The notes under the pieces: generated by a model
The model's input: the letters and a program-made list of their open reading frames with translations, nothing else
What the model was told of the DNA's origin: nothing
The model's database searches: none
DNA from: Chloroflexota bacterium
GTDB taxonomy: Bacteria > Chloroflexota > Anaerolineae > Anaerolineales > Anaerolineaceae
NCBI GenBank assembly: GCA_016838895.1
Contig: JAEKNU010000003.1
Location: 1 to 64,000 of the forward strand
Direction: 5' to 3'
Length of the DNA stretch: 64,000 bases
Shown here: one piece after another, positions 1-8,881 of the stretch
How the letters are laid out: each line of letters begins with the position of its first letter
How positions within the stretch are numbered: the first letter of the stretch is position 1
Translations under genes and position numbers: made by a program

Positions 1-5
1 TTAAC

Positions 6-42
6 AGCCTATGATAAAAATTAATAGGCTTCAGTTCTTTTT
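6..42 (+). terminator. Possible intrinsic terminator of an off-window gene
   Basis: A 7-bp inverted repeat (AGCCTAT at 6-12, ATAGGCT at 24-30) is followed by a T-rich stretch at 35-42. It may end a gene lying before the window. The stem is short and A/T-rich, so this is weak. Confidence 0.3.
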
Positions 43-58
43 CGTTTGCCCCGCTTTA

Positions 59-86
59 TTGAGATGATACAAAAAATCAGTATAAT
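59..86 (+). promoter_or_regulatory. Sigma70-type promoter of the YtxH-like gene
   Basis: TTGAGA at 59-64 and TATAAT at 81-86 are 16 bp apart and sit 23 bp before the chosen ATG at 110. Confidence 0.6.
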
Positions 87-109
87 ATACTCATATGGAG
101 GAAATTACT

Positions 110-319
110 ATGAGAAAATTTTCCAGTTTCTTATTCGGTGCAATGATGGGTGGACTTGTTGGGAGTTTGGTTGGAATACTAATTGCCCCTTCTTCCGGTG
201 ACAAAACCCGTACCGATATTCAATTACGATTTGATAATATTCGCGCACAGATTTTGAATGCTGCCAAAGAACGAAGAATTGAATTAGAGGGACAGCTACA
301 AAATCTCCGTCAATCGTAA
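110..319 (+). CDS. YtxH-like small membrane protein
   Basis: A 69-residue protein with a glycine-rich hydrophobic segment at about residues 6-28 (GAMMGGLVGSLVGILIAP), then a short charged amphipathic helix. This matches the YtxH/gas-vesicle-like family, whose members are usually single-pass membrane proteins linked to stress; the exact function is unknown. An upstream in-frame ATG at 95 exists, but GGAGGAAA at 97-104 is a good ribosome site for the ATG at 110, so the shorter form is chosen. It has its own promoter and is followed by a strong hairpin, so it looks monocistronic. Confidence 0.75.
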   Translation: MRKFSSFLFGAMMGGLVGSLVGILIAPSSGDKTRTDIQLRFDNIRAQILNAAKERRIELEGQLQNLRQS

Positions 320-372
320 ATCTTAGTTGGTTCAGTTTTGAATCATGATTATTTATTCAGAACAGTTTAAAC

Positions 373-407
373 AAAAAATAGCGGTGAAAACCGCTATTTT
401 TTATTTA
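373..407. terminator. Bidirectional intrinsic terminator
   Basis: A 13-bp perfect stem with a GAAA-type loop (373-402) is flanked by A and T tracts on the two sides. It can end both the YtxH-like gene (+) and the metalloprotease (-). Confidence 0.85.
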
Positions 408-421
408 TTTATCAAGAGTAG

Positions 422-2449
422 TTACTTGGAATTAAAACGATATTGATACAGCGCTGGTTGTCTGGTATAGCGAGTCGTACCACTTACCAACATATAGATG
501 GTTTCTTGCTGATCAAAATCCAGATCAATTGTAAGTGAATCTCCAGCGGCCAGTGTATATTTTCGAATGTCCGGATTAGCGGCATCCTCAAATATCGTCA
601 CACGAAAAGACTGAGGAAGATTATTTTGTGTCCGAATAAATCCATCCGCAACCCATCCACCATCTCCGCTTTCAAAATCTTCCGAATATCCTATCGCAGG
701 AATCTCAACATCATCAATCAGGAATCCCTCACCATTTACTGCGGCATCGGTAATGTATTCAAAACGCACATAGACTTCCTGCCCTGCGTAAGCCGACAGA
801 TCAATTCGTTCTTGAATCCATTCTGTTGTGCCATTATATGCCCAACCCAGGTTATTTCCCACTGGGTCATAATCCGTACCAAGATCAGTCTGTACGAATT
901 CCCAATCCTCACCATCACTTGAAGTCAGAACATATACATAATCATAATCCTCTTCAAGGTCATACCATGTGAAATAGGTCATCTCAACGGGTTCGGAGAC
1001 ATTTGTCAGGTCAAATTTTTGCGTTAAGTGCATATCAGAATCATCACCTTGATTAGACCAGAAAGAGTATTTTCCGGAATTAGCATCGGATGGAATTAGT
1101 TTAACCAAATTTGCACCATCAAATTCCAGGATCTTTTGGCCGGAACACTCCAATTCAATCAAATCCACACCATATTGACGGACTGAGCTAGCTTTCCAAT
1201 CACTTGTACATTCTGAATCAAAACTCGTTGTAGAGCTACGCATTGTAGGATCGTATGAGTAATAATCATAGCGTCCGTCTTCAATATTTTTATCCTGCAA
1301 GTAATTTGTTATCGACCAGTCAACAAATACATCATCAGCCAAAACTGATTCGCCCGTGATACCATCCATTGTATTGTCTTCTAATAATGCATTATCAATA
1401 CTATCAAATCCATTTGCTTCACTACGAATAACTTGTTTGGTTAATTCCTCTCCAAAACGATCCAGAAAATACGTTATGAATAGGAACGATGATCCATAAT
1501 GAACGGATGTTTTATCAGGGTCATTCGGCCATTCATTCAGTTGTACGTCCGTATTTACAAAATATAATGTATCAAATCCACCCGGATCATATCCATTAAG
1601 CAAGGATGCCAATTCAGAAAAACCTTCGTTAACCCAAGATTCTTCATTGGAATCAAGATTCCAGTGAATCATATGCTGGAATTCATGTGCCAAAACACCA
1701 TAAATATACTCATCACGCAGTGTAACAACATCTGCATTCATCAGGAACATCTCATGTCCATTAGAATATGAGGCTGCCAAAGGATGAACTGAATCATTGG
1801 ATGAAAAATATCCGGCGGTATTACTACCTATACCGCGGCTATACAAAATATATATATGTTCATCTCCATCAATACCAGGTGTCCACTCAGTACCAAAAAA
1901 TTCATGATTCGTAGGATAGATATGTTCCTCAAATGTATTTGTTAGTTTTTCAAGTTCATTTTGTTTAAAATTGACACCGTTTTCTACCCAAAAATAAACA
2001 TGGGGTGTGGCGTATTCCATCGTCGCCTGAATCTCAAAATTTTCATCTGTATCACCATCAATAACCCAGAAATTGGATTGTTCACCAATAGATACAGGTG
2101 CTGCAGAAACCGAGAGTACTTCAGGAATATCCTCAAGGCCGAGTAAGCGTTCTGCGATTTCACGCGCATCATTTCTGGATGTTACTGTTGAAGCCTGACG
2201 AGCCAATTCATCATATGCTTCTTGCGGTACGTCTTCACCAATGATATCTGTTGATTCAATCAATGGTTCTGGTTCGGTATAAACGGATGAATAGCCTTGT
2301 TCAAAGCCATCTGAAAATTCATTGGTTAATCCACCTGCTTCACTTACACCAAATAATGTTATTCCTGCAAACCCTACACAGCAAACCCCAATGCAACATA
2401 GAATTATGATTAATATCAGGACGATTAATCCTACAGTTTTCGTTTCCAT
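422..2449 (-). CDS. Membrane-anchored zinc metalloprotease, immune-inhibitor-A-like
   Basis: A 675-residue protein. Residues 7-34 form one hydrophobic anchor or uncleaved signal. The HEFQH zinc site lies near 255-259, and a downstream NEGFSE segment (about 274-279) can supply the third, glutamate ligand, as in gluzincin-type secreted proteases. The C-terminal third (about 470-600) looks like a beta-sandwich/MAM-like module of the M6 immune inhibitor A group, followed by a small beta domain near 620-670. By family it should degrade extracellular protein; the substrate is not predictable. The start lies in a run preceded by TTGGAGGATTC, a good ribosome site. It follows the Wzz-like gene by 16 bp in the same direction and may be cotranscribed with it. 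Confidence 0.8.
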   Translation of the reverse strand: METKTVGLIVLILIIILCCIGVCCVGFAGITLFGVSEAGGLTNEFSDGFEQGYSSVYTEPEPLIESTDIIGEDVPQEAYDELARQASTVTSRNDAREIAERLLGLEDIPEVLSVSAAPVSIGEQSNFWVIDGDTDENFEIQATMEYATPHVYFWVENGVNFKQNELEKLTNTFEEHIYPTNHEFFGTEWTPGIDGDEHIYILYSRGIGSNTAGYFSSNDSVHPLAASYSNGHEMFLMNADVVTLRDEYIYGVLAHEFQHMIHWNLDSNEESWVNEGFSELASLLNGYDPGGFDTLYFVNTDVQLNEWPNDPDKTSVHYGSSFLFITYFLDRFGEELTKQVIRSEANGFDSIDNALLEDNTMDGITGESVLADDVFVDWSITNYLQDKNIEDGRYDYYSYDPTMRSSTTSFDSECTSDWKASSVRQYGVDLIELECSGQKILEFDGANLVKLIPSDANSGKYSFWSNQGDDSDMHLTQKFDLTNVSEPVEMTYFTWYDLEEDYDYVYVLTSSDGEDWEFVQTDLGTDYDPVGNNLGWAYNGTTEWIQERIDLSAYAGQEVYVRFEYITDAAVNGEGFLIDDVEIPAIGYSEDFESGDGGWVADGFIRTQNNLPQSFRVTIFEDAANPDIRKYTLAAGDSLTIDLDFDQQETIYMLVSGTTRYTRQPALYQYRFNSK

Positions 2450-2465
2450 GAATCCTCCAACAATG

Positions 2466-3236
2466 CTATTGCTTAGCTTTTCTTTGTTTCAATAGTACGA
2501 TCCCCCAAATACCAAGGAGAAAGCCAATTCCACCACCAGCGATGATGAACCAAAATTTAAAACCGGTAACCAAATCAACTGGCAATTTTTCCGTATACGA
2601 TGTAGACAAAGAAATAGCAGGGCTGATACCCTGACTTAATTCTTGCTCTACTTTGATTTGTTCTGCGATCTCAGCTATTTCTATTTGTAAATCTGATACA
2701 GATAATAATGTACAGGGTGTATCTCCAATGGCTTGAGGTACAGCTTGTTCAAAACAACTTGTTAGTTTATTTAACATATCGGACAATGTATCCACAACAA
2801 TAGCATGTTCATATGCCTTAATTATTTCCTCATAAGCAATTTGTTGCCATTGCCTGGCGATATCCTCTGCCAATTGCGGATTCGTATGCCTAACCAACAG
2901 TACCCATTGAGTATTACGCCGCTTAAGTGAAGCTATATTATTAAACTCAGCAACTGAAATTTCTGGTACTTGTTCATCTACCGCATTGATAACCAATGAA
3001 GATTTGCAAATATCCCCGACCATTTCAATAATCTGATCTTGTTCAATATCAGTGATTATGCCTGTTTTCGAAAAATCGACTGCCAGGTTTATCTCTGCCT
3101 TTGCCTCATATTGAGCTGGGATGATCATCGAGAGCAATATACCAATCAGTGCCCCAATACAGGCAAATAATAACGGTATCCACCAAAGTCTAAGTTTTTC
3201 TAAAAAAAGCTGCCTGGGTGAAAATGATTCCTGCAT
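2466..3236 (-). CDS. Wzz/chain-length-determinant-like membrane protein
   Basis: A 256-residue protein with a transmembrane helix near each end (about residues 18-40 and 222-245), a large extracytoplasmic middle part and a basic C-terminus. This is the topology of Wzz/polysaccharide co-polymerases, which set chain length together with a Wzy polymerase; two Wzy-like genes lie nearby. The PxxP motif region before TM2 is poorly conserved, so the assignment rests on topology and context. The ATG at 3236 is preferred over a GTG at 3269 because AGGAG lies just upstream of it and the TATAAT at 3272-3277 would leave no leader for the GTG. Confidence 0.65.
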   Translation of the reverse strand: MQESFSPRQLFLEKLRLWWIPLLFACIGALIGILLSMIIPAQYEAKAEINLAVDFSKTGIITDIEQDQIIEMVGDICKSSLVINAVDEQVPEISVAEFNNIASLKRRNTQWVLLVRHTNPQLAEDIARQWQQIAYEEIIKAYEHAIVVDTLSDMLNKLTSCFEQAVPQAIGDTPCTLLSVSDLQIEIAEIAEQIKVEQELSQGISPAISLSTSYTEKLPVDLVTGFKFWFIIAGGGIGFLLGIWGIVLLKQRKAKQ

Positions 3237-3271
3237 CCAAGTCTCCTGTTTATTGATCAGAATTGACACTC

Positions 3272-3277
3272 ATTATA
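3272..3277 (-). promoter_or_regulatory. -10 element for the Wzz-like gene
   Basis: TATAAT on the minus strand lies 36 bp before the ATG at 3236, directly after the terminator of the upstream lipoprotein gene. No clear -35 is seen. Confidence 0.4.
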
Positions 3278-3285
3278 CCTTATGG

Positions 3286-3318
3286 AAAATAAAAAACCCA
3301 TCTGCGAAAACAGATGGG
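3286..3318 (-). terminator. Intrinsic terminator of the lipoprotein gene
   Basis: On the minus strand CCCATCTG and CAGATGGG flank a six-base loop and are followed by six T and ATTTT. It separates the lipoprotein gene from the Wzz-like gene. Confidence 0.8.
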
Positions 3319-3339
3319 TACACTTTATATTGAAAACAA

Positions 3340-4065
3340 TCATTTCTCTTTGAAGTTGACCACGATCAAATTTTTCTCACAATCATCAAACGTCTCAATT
3401 GCCAGCGGCTGAGAAAGTAAATTGCCCGATAGATCATAGATTGAAATGAAAATCACATTCGATGATTCAATTGTTCTATCTGCCAATAGAAGTTCATATC
3501 CACCTGGACCATAAGCGCTGGCTAAACTTGTCAGGCTGATCTGGTCAAGTGGATTGTTGCCTATGGAACCTTCAGCAACAACCAGTAAATCTGGCATCGG
3601 ACTGCCAGCTTTGTTGAAGACCTGCCCGCCAATGCCCATCCAGGCACAGCCGCTAGCTGTATGAACAAAATTGGGAATATAAACCGGTGAACCTTGCTGT
3701 ACAGCATACTTCTCTACAACAGGGACAGAAGTTGCCGTTGGCGGCAATGCAGTAACTGTAGCTGTTCCAGTCGGCATCAGGGTCACAATTTGTGCAGTCG
3801 CCGTATATTCAGGATCTTCGGTAGGTTCACTGGTTGGCTCAGGTGTCTCGGTTGCAGGTCCTACGGTAATCGTTTCCTGCGGGGTGCCCTGAGCAACCGT
3901 TGCAGTAGCCTCACAACCCGGACACAATGTCTCTATGGGTTCTACAGCAGTTGCTGTCCATACCACTACTGTCGGGGTTCCATCATTGATAATGATATCA
4001 ACCGGCAATATCGAACATGCCGAAAATATTAAAATAAGAAAAATCCAAATGGCAAATTTCTTCAT
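3340..4065 (-). CDS. Thr/Pro-rich surface lipoprotein
   Basis: 241 residues. The N-terminus is a lipoprotein signal (hydrophobic run, then FSAC with Cys near 17). Residues about 30-115 form a low-complexity Thr/Pro/Glu linker that probably spans the wall. The C-terminal part (about 120-238) is a compact, probably beta-rich domain with no family I recognise; it contains a Cys pair that could form a disulfide. It sits inside the polysaccharide locus but has its own terminator, so a role in that pathway is only suggested by position. The ribosome site is GGGAGTAGGACT before ATG. Confidence 0.6.
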   Translation of the reverse strand: MKKFAIWIFLILIFSACSILPVDIIINDGTPTVVVWTATAVEPIETLCPGCEATATVAQGTPQETITVGPATETPEPTSEPTEDPEYTATAQIVTLMPTGTATVTALPPTATSVPVVEKYAVQQGSPVYIPNFVHTASGCAWMGIGGQVFNKAGSPMPDLLVVAEGSIGNNPLDQISLTSLASAYGPGGYELLLADRTIESSNVIFISIYDLSGNLLSQPLAIETFDDCEKNLIVVNFKEK

Positions 4066-4121
4066 AGTCCTACTCCCATGGTCTTGTTATACATGGGTAC
4101 TAGTTGCATGAATAATGCCAA

Positions 4122-5534
4122 CTAATACGCCCCTTTACGTCGAATAACAACAATCACGGTTTTAAAAATGATTTGCAAATCAAGCCAGATGGAATAATGC
4201 TGCACATAATACAAATCATCTTCGGTATGCAAATACATGGGTTTGTCACTGCGTCCATTAATCTGCCACCAGCCAGTCAGTCCCTGCGGTACTGTAAAAC
4301 GTTTTCGTTGCCATGTTGCATAATTCTTAACAAAAGAAGGCAACTCAGGGCGTGGTCCCACAAAACTCATTTCCCCTCTCATAATATTAAAATACTGGGG
4401 AAATTCATCTATACTGGTACGACGCAATATTTTTCCAATGCGTGTAATGCGCGGATCATCAGGGGTTTTATATACTACATCCCCTTTTTCATTAACTTGC
4501 GTAACCTGATCCTGCATTTTATCAGCATCCACCACCATAGTACGGAATTTAATAATTCGGAAAAGCTTTCCATTCTCACCCACTCTACGTTGTGTAAAAA
4601 AGACCGGCTTTCCATCGACTAGACGGATTAGCAGTGCGGTAAGTCCAATAACCGGAACAACCACAGGAAAGATTATCAAACCGAATAAGATATCGAAAAT
4701 GCGCTTATTCATACGTTGGACATCCGTTAATGCTGGAGCACGTAAATCCAGCATGGGAATGCCACCAAACTCTTCTACAGTAGCTTTATGCAGCGTCAGC
4801 GAGAAATAATCCGGAATCACCCATACTTTTACTGGCATCTCATGCAACTGATTTACAATCTCGCTCAATCGTTGATGCGCAGATCTAGGCAATGCCAGAA
4901 CGACATCATCAACGTGATGCATCTCAATCATTTCCTTGACACTATCAAGAGAGCCTAGCACATCCGGCAGATCGCGCTGTTTGCTTTTATCATCATCCAA
5001 AAATCCAATCACACGAATACCCAAATCACTTTGTGCAAACAGCTGATCAAAAAAACTTCTACCTATCGTTCCGGATCCTAAAACCAACACCTTATGAACG
5101 GCATAATTTCCAAACCATTTCTTTCTGAATCCAATACGATAAACCGACCGCCATATTAATAAAAACATAAACGCAAAAAAAGCAAATAATAGGAACAAGA
5201 ATCTTGATAAATCTCGATAAGTAAAAAATAAAATACCCGCTAATGAAATCAGTGAAACTGCTGATGACCATAATAAACTGGAAAATTCATCGGCAAATTT
5301 AAAATTTTTCTTTCCATCATACAGGGAAAATGAAAACATAATCCCAACCCAAATAAGGGGAAAAACCGGATATATCCAAATTGGTAAACGGATATTAATA
5401 TTTATTAACTGGATAAAATTCAAATGGCTGGCAGGAACACGTAAAAGTGCCGCTAACCAGATCGCAATTTCGATTAATAAAAAATCAAGGATCATTGAAA
5501 ATATTGCGAAATTTGTCGAAAATCTGCGAAACAT
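4122..5534 (-). CDS. Polyprenyl-phosphate sugar-1-phosphate transferase (WbaP/WcaJ type)
   Basis: A 470-residue initiating transferase. It moves a sugar-1-phosphate from a nucleotide sugar onto undecaprenyl phosphate at the membrane, the first step of exopolysaccharide repeat-unit synthesis. Four N-terminal membrane helices (about residues 8-125) precede a Rossmann-like CoA_binding_3 domain with GSGTIGRSF near 150. A re-entrant or transmembrane helix near 285-305 leads into the catalytic Bac_transf domain with KFRTM, RTSIDEFPQ, GPRPE and GLTGWWQINGR. Length is normal. It is separated by 10 bp from the WecG/TagA gene upstream and follows it in transcription. The sugar transferred cannot be read from sequence. 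Confidence 0.9.
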   Translation of the reverse strand: MFRRFSTNFAIFSMILDFLLIEIAIWLAALLRVPASHLNFIQLININIRLPIWIYPVFPLIWVGIMFSFSLYDGKKNFKFADEFSSLLWSSAVSLISLAGILFFTYRDLSRFLFLLFAFFAFMFLLIWRSVYRIGFRKKWFGNYAVHKVLVLGSGTIGRSFFDQLFAQSDLGIRVIGFLDDDKSKQRDLPDVLGSLDSVKEMIEMHHVDDVVLALPRSAHQRLSEIVNQLHEMPVKVWVIPDYFSLTLHKATVEEFGGIPMLDLRAPALTDVQRMNKRIFDILFGLIIFPVVVPVIGLTALLIRLVDGKPVFFTQRRVGENGKLFRIIKFRTMVVDADKMQDQVTQVNEKGDVVYKTPDDPRITRIGKILRRTSIDEFPQYFNIMRGEMSFVGPRPELPSFVKNYATWQRKRFTVPQGLTGWWQINGRSDKPMYLHTEDDLYYVQHYSIWLDLQIIFKTVIVVIRRKGAY

Positions 5535-5544
5535 ATTTTATCCT

Positions 5545-6309
5545 TTAATCTTCTATTGGAAAATCCTGGATTTTCAATTTCTGCATTATCACCAACCATA
5601 TAAATTTAGGATACTTTATATAGCGGCGCCACAACCGTTTTGGCTCTGAAAATAATCGGAATAACCATTCAAATCCGCTGCGCTGAATCCAATATGGGGC
5701 TTGCTTTTTGGTCCCGGATAAGAAATCAAATGCTGCGCCAACACCAATCATCACTGCATTACATTGATTATAATGATTAGCCATCCATTGTTCTTGTTTC
5801 GGTGATCCAAGCCCAATCCAAATAATATCAGCGCCTGAGTCTTTGAACATTTTTATCACAGTCGCGTCTTCTTCTTCTGATAACGCTCTAAATGGTGGGG
5901 AATAAGAACCAGCAATTTTGACTTGCGGATTAATTGCCCGCAATTTCTGCACCAATTTTTCAGCAACATGGGGCGCGCCACCATAAAAGAAATGTTTTAC
6001 GTCCCGATCGACAAATGCACTACAAGTTTGTAATAATAAATCCGGTCCATAAACTCGTGTAATTTGCTTATGGTCGGCTAATTTGAGCAACCAGACAATA
6101 GCCATACCATCCGGCGTCGTCATACTGCTTTCATTATATATTTTTTTTAGTTCAGGCTGGTTTACACATTCCATAATCGCATGAGCTGGTGTCACACAAA
6201 TATAAGCGGATTCTTTACGAATCACCCAGCTTTCGATCTGACCTATTGCCTGCTGCATGTTGATCGCATTAACAGCGATACCAAGGATATTTTCACGTGG
6301 AAATGTCAT
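5545..6309 (-). CDS. WecG/TagA/CpsF-family glycosyltransferase
   Basis: A 254-residue GT26-type enzyme. The family motifs are clear: TPDGMAIVW near 60, GLGSPKQEQWM near 165 and GAAFDFLSGTKKQAP near 195, followed by the usual WLFRLFSEPKRLWRRY membrane-contact tail. The family adds an N-acetylated or uronic hexosamine as the second sugar on the lipid carrier, which fits its place directly before the initiating transferase. The ATG at 6309 is chosen because AAGGAA lies 6 bases upstream; an in-frame extension to 6363 has no such site. Confidence 0.88.
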   Translation of the reverse strand: MTFPRENILGIAVNAINMQQAIGQIESWVIRKESAYICVTPAHAIMECVNQPELKKIYNESSMTTPDGMAIVWLLKLADHKQITRVYGPDLLLQTCSAFVDRDVKHFFYGGAPHVAEKLVQKLRAINPQVKIAGSYSPPFRALSEEEDATVIKMFKDSGADIIWIGLGSPKQEQWMANHYNQCNAVMIGVGAAFDFLSGTKKQAPYWIQRSGFEWLFRLFSEPKRLWRRYIKYPKFIWLVIMQKLKIQDFPIED

Positions 6310-6488
6310 AGTTCGTTCCTTGTCATCATTTTCGTACATTCGTCTCACTCGGGCAGTCTTCAATTCAAATAATAGTATTTTTCATCACACTAAATTCATG
6401 AATCATTGGCAGGGAAATTAACCCTTATTTTGAAACATACCCAATCAAGTAAACAGAATGATGAAGATGTACAAATAATTAACTATAT

Positions 6489-8837
6489 TTACTCTGATAA
6501 TGCATTTTCAATTTCTAACCAATACTGCTGTTTTTCATTGTTACCTGTTTCTTCATACCATTCACTGATTTTTTGGATTCTTTGAACCCATTCCAGAGTA
6601 ATTGGCATTTCATTGATCTGTGGAATAAAATAATCTGGCAATTCTTGTCTGCGATAAACATTTGCGCCATATATATGTTGCCCATATGAGCCAGGACCAT
6701 ACAATCCAGGTTGTAAAACTGCAGTTATAGCAAGCTCACCTGTTGTGATTGCATTTTCATATTCACCATTTGCTGCATCTATCTCAGCCCATAACCACAC
6801 TGTTTGTACGTTGCTTTCAGTAAAATTCAAATACGCCAATTGGCCCATATCCAGGAATTTTTGGGCTCGATCTAAATTATTCTCTCTGAATTGCTTAGAC
6901 GCCTTGACAAGATAATATAAGGTAAGCGAGTCTTTTTTTGCATGTTCAGGATATTGAATAGCCAGCATTGTATTCGTAGTCTCGGATAATTGTTCATCAA
7001 ACGCTTTGGTTATATCAGAATTATCTGATTTCCAGGTATCTGCAAGCTCATTTCTAAACTGACTTGCCTTCCATGTATTGCTGAAAATAATACGCTGATC
7101 AAGCGCTATACATGATTCATATGCTTTTGCAGCCTCTGCATAGCGTTCATGCTCTTCATAGAATATTCCCAGATTCCAGTAAAATAGAACACCTCTTGGT
7201 GCAAGCTCAACTGACTTTCGTAAACTTGTTTCAGCTAGCGTATTTTCACCTAAAGCATCATAGATGACTCCCAAATTTAAATAAGTCGCTGCCCAACTTT
7301 GATCCTGCTCTATTGCCTTTTCAAACGCTGTTTTTGCATCTTCCAAATAGGATTTATTTCCACTCTCCTCCGCCAATTGTGCATACAATATACCCATCTG
7401 TTGCGGTATGAGCGGCAACGCAGGGTCCCGTTGCTCGGCTATTTGCATCAGATCAATTGCTTGCAAGAGTTGATTATTTTCTGCACTGTATACTGCTTTC
7501 TCAAATGGGCTTCCGGCGTAGATATACCAGATCATGGCAGGAAATAACAATATTCCTAATAATAATGGCAAGTAATTCCGTTTTTGATTATTTCTTGATA
7601 CTAAGCCTACTGGAATTGCAAGCAAAATACATATATTCCATAAACTTACCGGAACCGTATGATGAACACTATCAAATAATCCATGGATTAGAAAAGCAGA
7701 AAAACTGCCAATAATGCCTAATCCGAGATAAAACAAATACGATTCAGAATCTTGTAGTAGTTTTAATAATTGCTTAACACCCGCAATAATAATCCATAGT
7801 AATGCAGCCAGACCAATAATGCCGCTACTGACTAGTGCATCAAAGTAGATGTTGTGAGCGTAATCAAATAATTGTCCAGGGGGAACGGAATTCCCAGAAA
7901 GATAATAGTAGATGTACGCATATGGACCGTGACCAATGATAGGTGAACCTGTTATTGCTTTAAAAGCCGGTCCCCATAAAATGTTCCTGGATTGAAATAT
8001 TGGTCCATGGGTTGGGTGCGCTTCAGTACGCAGGAGCAACATAGCCACAACAATAATCATGATGGCAATAAGGATTACAATTGGAATCCAGTACTTAGGT
8101 TGCTTTAGTTTATTTAGTGATAATTTCAATTTTCCAAATTGTTTTTTATAGACATAGAAAAAGGCAAAGAACAACAATCCACCAGCCAGACCGATCCAAC
8201 CTCCCCGCGAAGAAGTCAGATAGATAATTCCCAGACCTGAAAGAATATAAGCAGATAGCAAGATCCTGGGAAATTTTTCTTTGACATAAAACAAATGCCC
8301 CAGAGCAAATAAAATCCATACATTCATCATTACGCAAATGAAATTTGGCGATGGTAAACGATAAGAAAATGGAGGGATAATCTTCCCTGTATCAAGTCGT
8401 AACCAACCGAAATACCAAGCCAGAAATTCCATCCAGGCCAGGATCATAAATACGCCGCCGATAATAAGAATCGATTTACTGATGATCTTTGGATCCCAGC
8501 CCCTTTGCATTAATACAACAACAAATATAAAGATTAATATTGCAATAAATATATAGCCAACTTCAACAAAAGCCTGTCTGGGAAGATCACCCAAAATCGA
8601 AGTAAACAGCATCACGCCAATCGCAAAGGCTGCGGGTAAATCCAAAGCTGTATTGCGCATTTTTCCGAATGTGAGGGTCGCAATCCACAATAATGCAAGG
8701 ATAATTGTTGTTTTCGTAAGTGCATTTAGATCAATCAGGTTAAATTTCGTACCGGCGTAAAATAATAAATACACCATAATCGCAACAACGCCTGAAATCT
8801 TCAGATAATCCTGAAGCATTTTTCTATCTACATTCAT
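6489..8837 (-). CDS. Wzy/O-antigen-ligase membrane protein with C-terminal TPRs (copy 1)
   Basis: 782 residues. About eleven to twelve hydrophobic helices fill residues 12-440. A large periplasmic-type loop carries the Wzy_C signature (HPTHG near 278, then SRNILWG, and GHGPY about 15 further on). From about residue 455 to the end there are TPR-type repeats (for example AAKAYESCIAL and AKTAFEKAIEQD). Such proteins polymerise or ligate lipid-linked glycans on the outer face of the membrane, with the TPRs as an extracytoplasmic docking part. AAGGAG precedes ATG. It is 44 bp after a second protein of the same architecture. Confidence 0.85.
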   Translation of the reverse strand: MNVDRKMLQDYLKISGVVAIMVYLLFYAGTKFNLIDLNALTKTTIILALLWIATLTFGKMRNTALDLPAAFAIGVMLFTSILGDLPRQAFVEVGYIFIAILIFIFVVVLMQRGWDPKIISKSILIIGGVFMILAWMEFLAWYFGWLRLDTGKIIPPFSYRLPSPNFICVMMNVWILFALGHLFYVKEKFPRILLSAYILSGLGIIYLTSSRGGWIGLAGGLLFFAFFYVYKKQFGKLKLSLNKLKQPKYWIPIVILIAIMIIVVAMLLLRTEAHPTHGPIFQSRNILWGPAFKAITGSPIIGHGPYAYIYYYLSGNSVPPGQLFDYAHNIYFDALVSSGIIGLAALLWIIIAGVKQLLKLLQDSESYLFYLGLGIIGSFSAFLIHGLFDSVHHTVPVSLWNICILLAIPVGLVSRNNQKRNYLPLLLGILLFPAMIWYIYAGSPFEKAVYSAENNQLLQAIDLMQIAEQRDPALPLIPQQMGILYAQLAEESGNKSYLEDAKTAFEKAIEQDQSWAATYLNLGVIYDALGENTLAETSLRKSVELAPRGVLFYWNLGIFYEEHERYAEAAKAYESCIALDQRIIFSNTWKASQFRNELADTWKSDNSDITKAFDEQLSETTNTMLAIQYPEHAKKDSLTLYYLVKASKQFRENNLDRAQKFLDMGQLAYLNFTESNVQTVWLWAEIDAANGEYENAITTGELAITAVLQPGLYGPGSYGQHIYGANVYRRQELPDYFIPQINEMPITLEWVQRIQKISEWYEETGNNEKQQYWLEIENALSE

Positions 8838-8881
8838 CTATGCTCCTTACCCAAAACGTACAATATAATGTCGATATCATA